Part shown: piece after piece, positions 63,757 to 64,000 of the stretch
Position numbering within the stretch: the first letter of the stretch is position 1
Layout: every line of letters begins with the position of its first letter
Assembly: GCA_946902875.1 (NCBI GenBank)
Contig: OX336340.1
Coordinates: 19,421,566-19,485,565, forward strand
DNA length: 64,000 nt
Source of the DNA: Nematopogon swammerdamellus
Taxonomy: Eukaryota > Arthropoda > Insecta > Lepidoptera > Adelidae
Direction of reading: 5' to 3'
Notes under the pieces: model-generated
Databases searched by the model: none
The model's input: only the letters and a program-made list of their open reading frames with translations
Told to the model about the DNA's origin: nothing
Made by a program: the position numbers and the translations under genes

Positions 63757-64000
63757 GTTCTTTTTTTATCAGAGGGGCTAAAGCACATGCTCTAACCAAC
63801 CAATATCACCTCCGAAAAGGTAAGTGCCATATCGGAGTCCCTTTGGATTGCCATATACTGGACTGGAGGAGAACACAGTCAAGGCTGCTATGCCGCCATC
63901 TTGCATCCAGTATTTAACCCAGCCGGCTACAATTTGAGCCTACCACCTAGTAAGGGGCAAGGGAAGGGACCGGGGAGCAGGTGTAGGTATTACACGTAAA
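63757..64000 (-). mobile_element. Family C SINE, cut by window end
   Basis: In reverse from GAGGGGCTAAAGCACATGCT through CAATATCACCTCCG, CCAGCCGGCTACAATTTGAG and CACCTAGTAAGGGGCAAGGG to the edge. The tRNA-like head lies outside the window. Confidence 0.87.

Overview
The window reads as insect nuclear DNA, almost certainly from a moth or butterfly. It is AT-rich, gene-poor and packed with transposable elements. The genes that can be recognised are split by introns with GT..AG junctions and encode insect proteins: an R&R-type cuticular protein, a spaetzle-like cystine-knot ligand and the metal-responsive factor MTF-1. The repeats (families A to G below) look like those that recur through lepidopteran genomes; that taxonomic call rests on recognition, not on a search.

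Layout. 1-8.6 kb: the 5' part of a minus-strand coiled-coil/SGNH-like ORF cut by the window edge, two U1 snRNA genes, a LINE 3' fragment, a hAT-type MITE and a tandem duplication that breaks a U1 copy. 8.8-11.7 kb: a ~109-bp satellite in 15-16 forward units followed head-on by 11 reverse units, a 2.8-kb inverted array. 13.1-16.6 kb: a TIR element with an 11-bp target duplication, followed by the last two exons of a cuticular protein gene (+). 19.2-26.7 kb: four minus-strand exons of a spaetzle-like gene, with a third U1 gene, a Tc1/mariner-type MITE and LINE debris in its introns; a candidate first coding exon lies at 47.67-47.70 kb. 26.8-49.8 kb: mostly repeats, including a BEL/Pao retrotransposon (33.0-38.2 kb) with one frameshift and one in-frame stop. 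49.85-55.44 kb: a full-length I-type LINE with two intact ORFs, a poly(A) tail and a perfect 13-bp target duplication, abutting a hAT MITE. 56.3 kb to the end: the first three coding exons of MTF-1 (+), whose 4.9-kb second intron holds nested inverted-repeat elements and SINEs.

Repeat families used below. Family A: non-coding retroposon, best copy 43652-43985. Family B: SINE whose head fuses a tRNA-like A box to a 5S rRNA-like block, best copy 17796-18169. Family C: tRNA-derived SINE at 26822-27245 that shares its body with family B. Family F: element carrying a ~175-bp palindrome, at 41450-41930 and 45050-45500. Family G: very common element running from a CGGCCAAGTGCGAGT head to a GGAACCCTAAAAA end, for example 14146-14862. 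LINE-X and LINE-Y: two related non-LTR families present only as 3' ends.

How the parts relate. The three host protein genes appear unrelated in function: cuticle structure, extracellular Toll-type signalling and metal/stress transcription. The most unusual content is non-coding: the inverted satellite array with a YY1/PHO-like motif in its units, the dispersed U1 genes with an identically spaced promoter block, and the tRNA/5S chimeric SINE.
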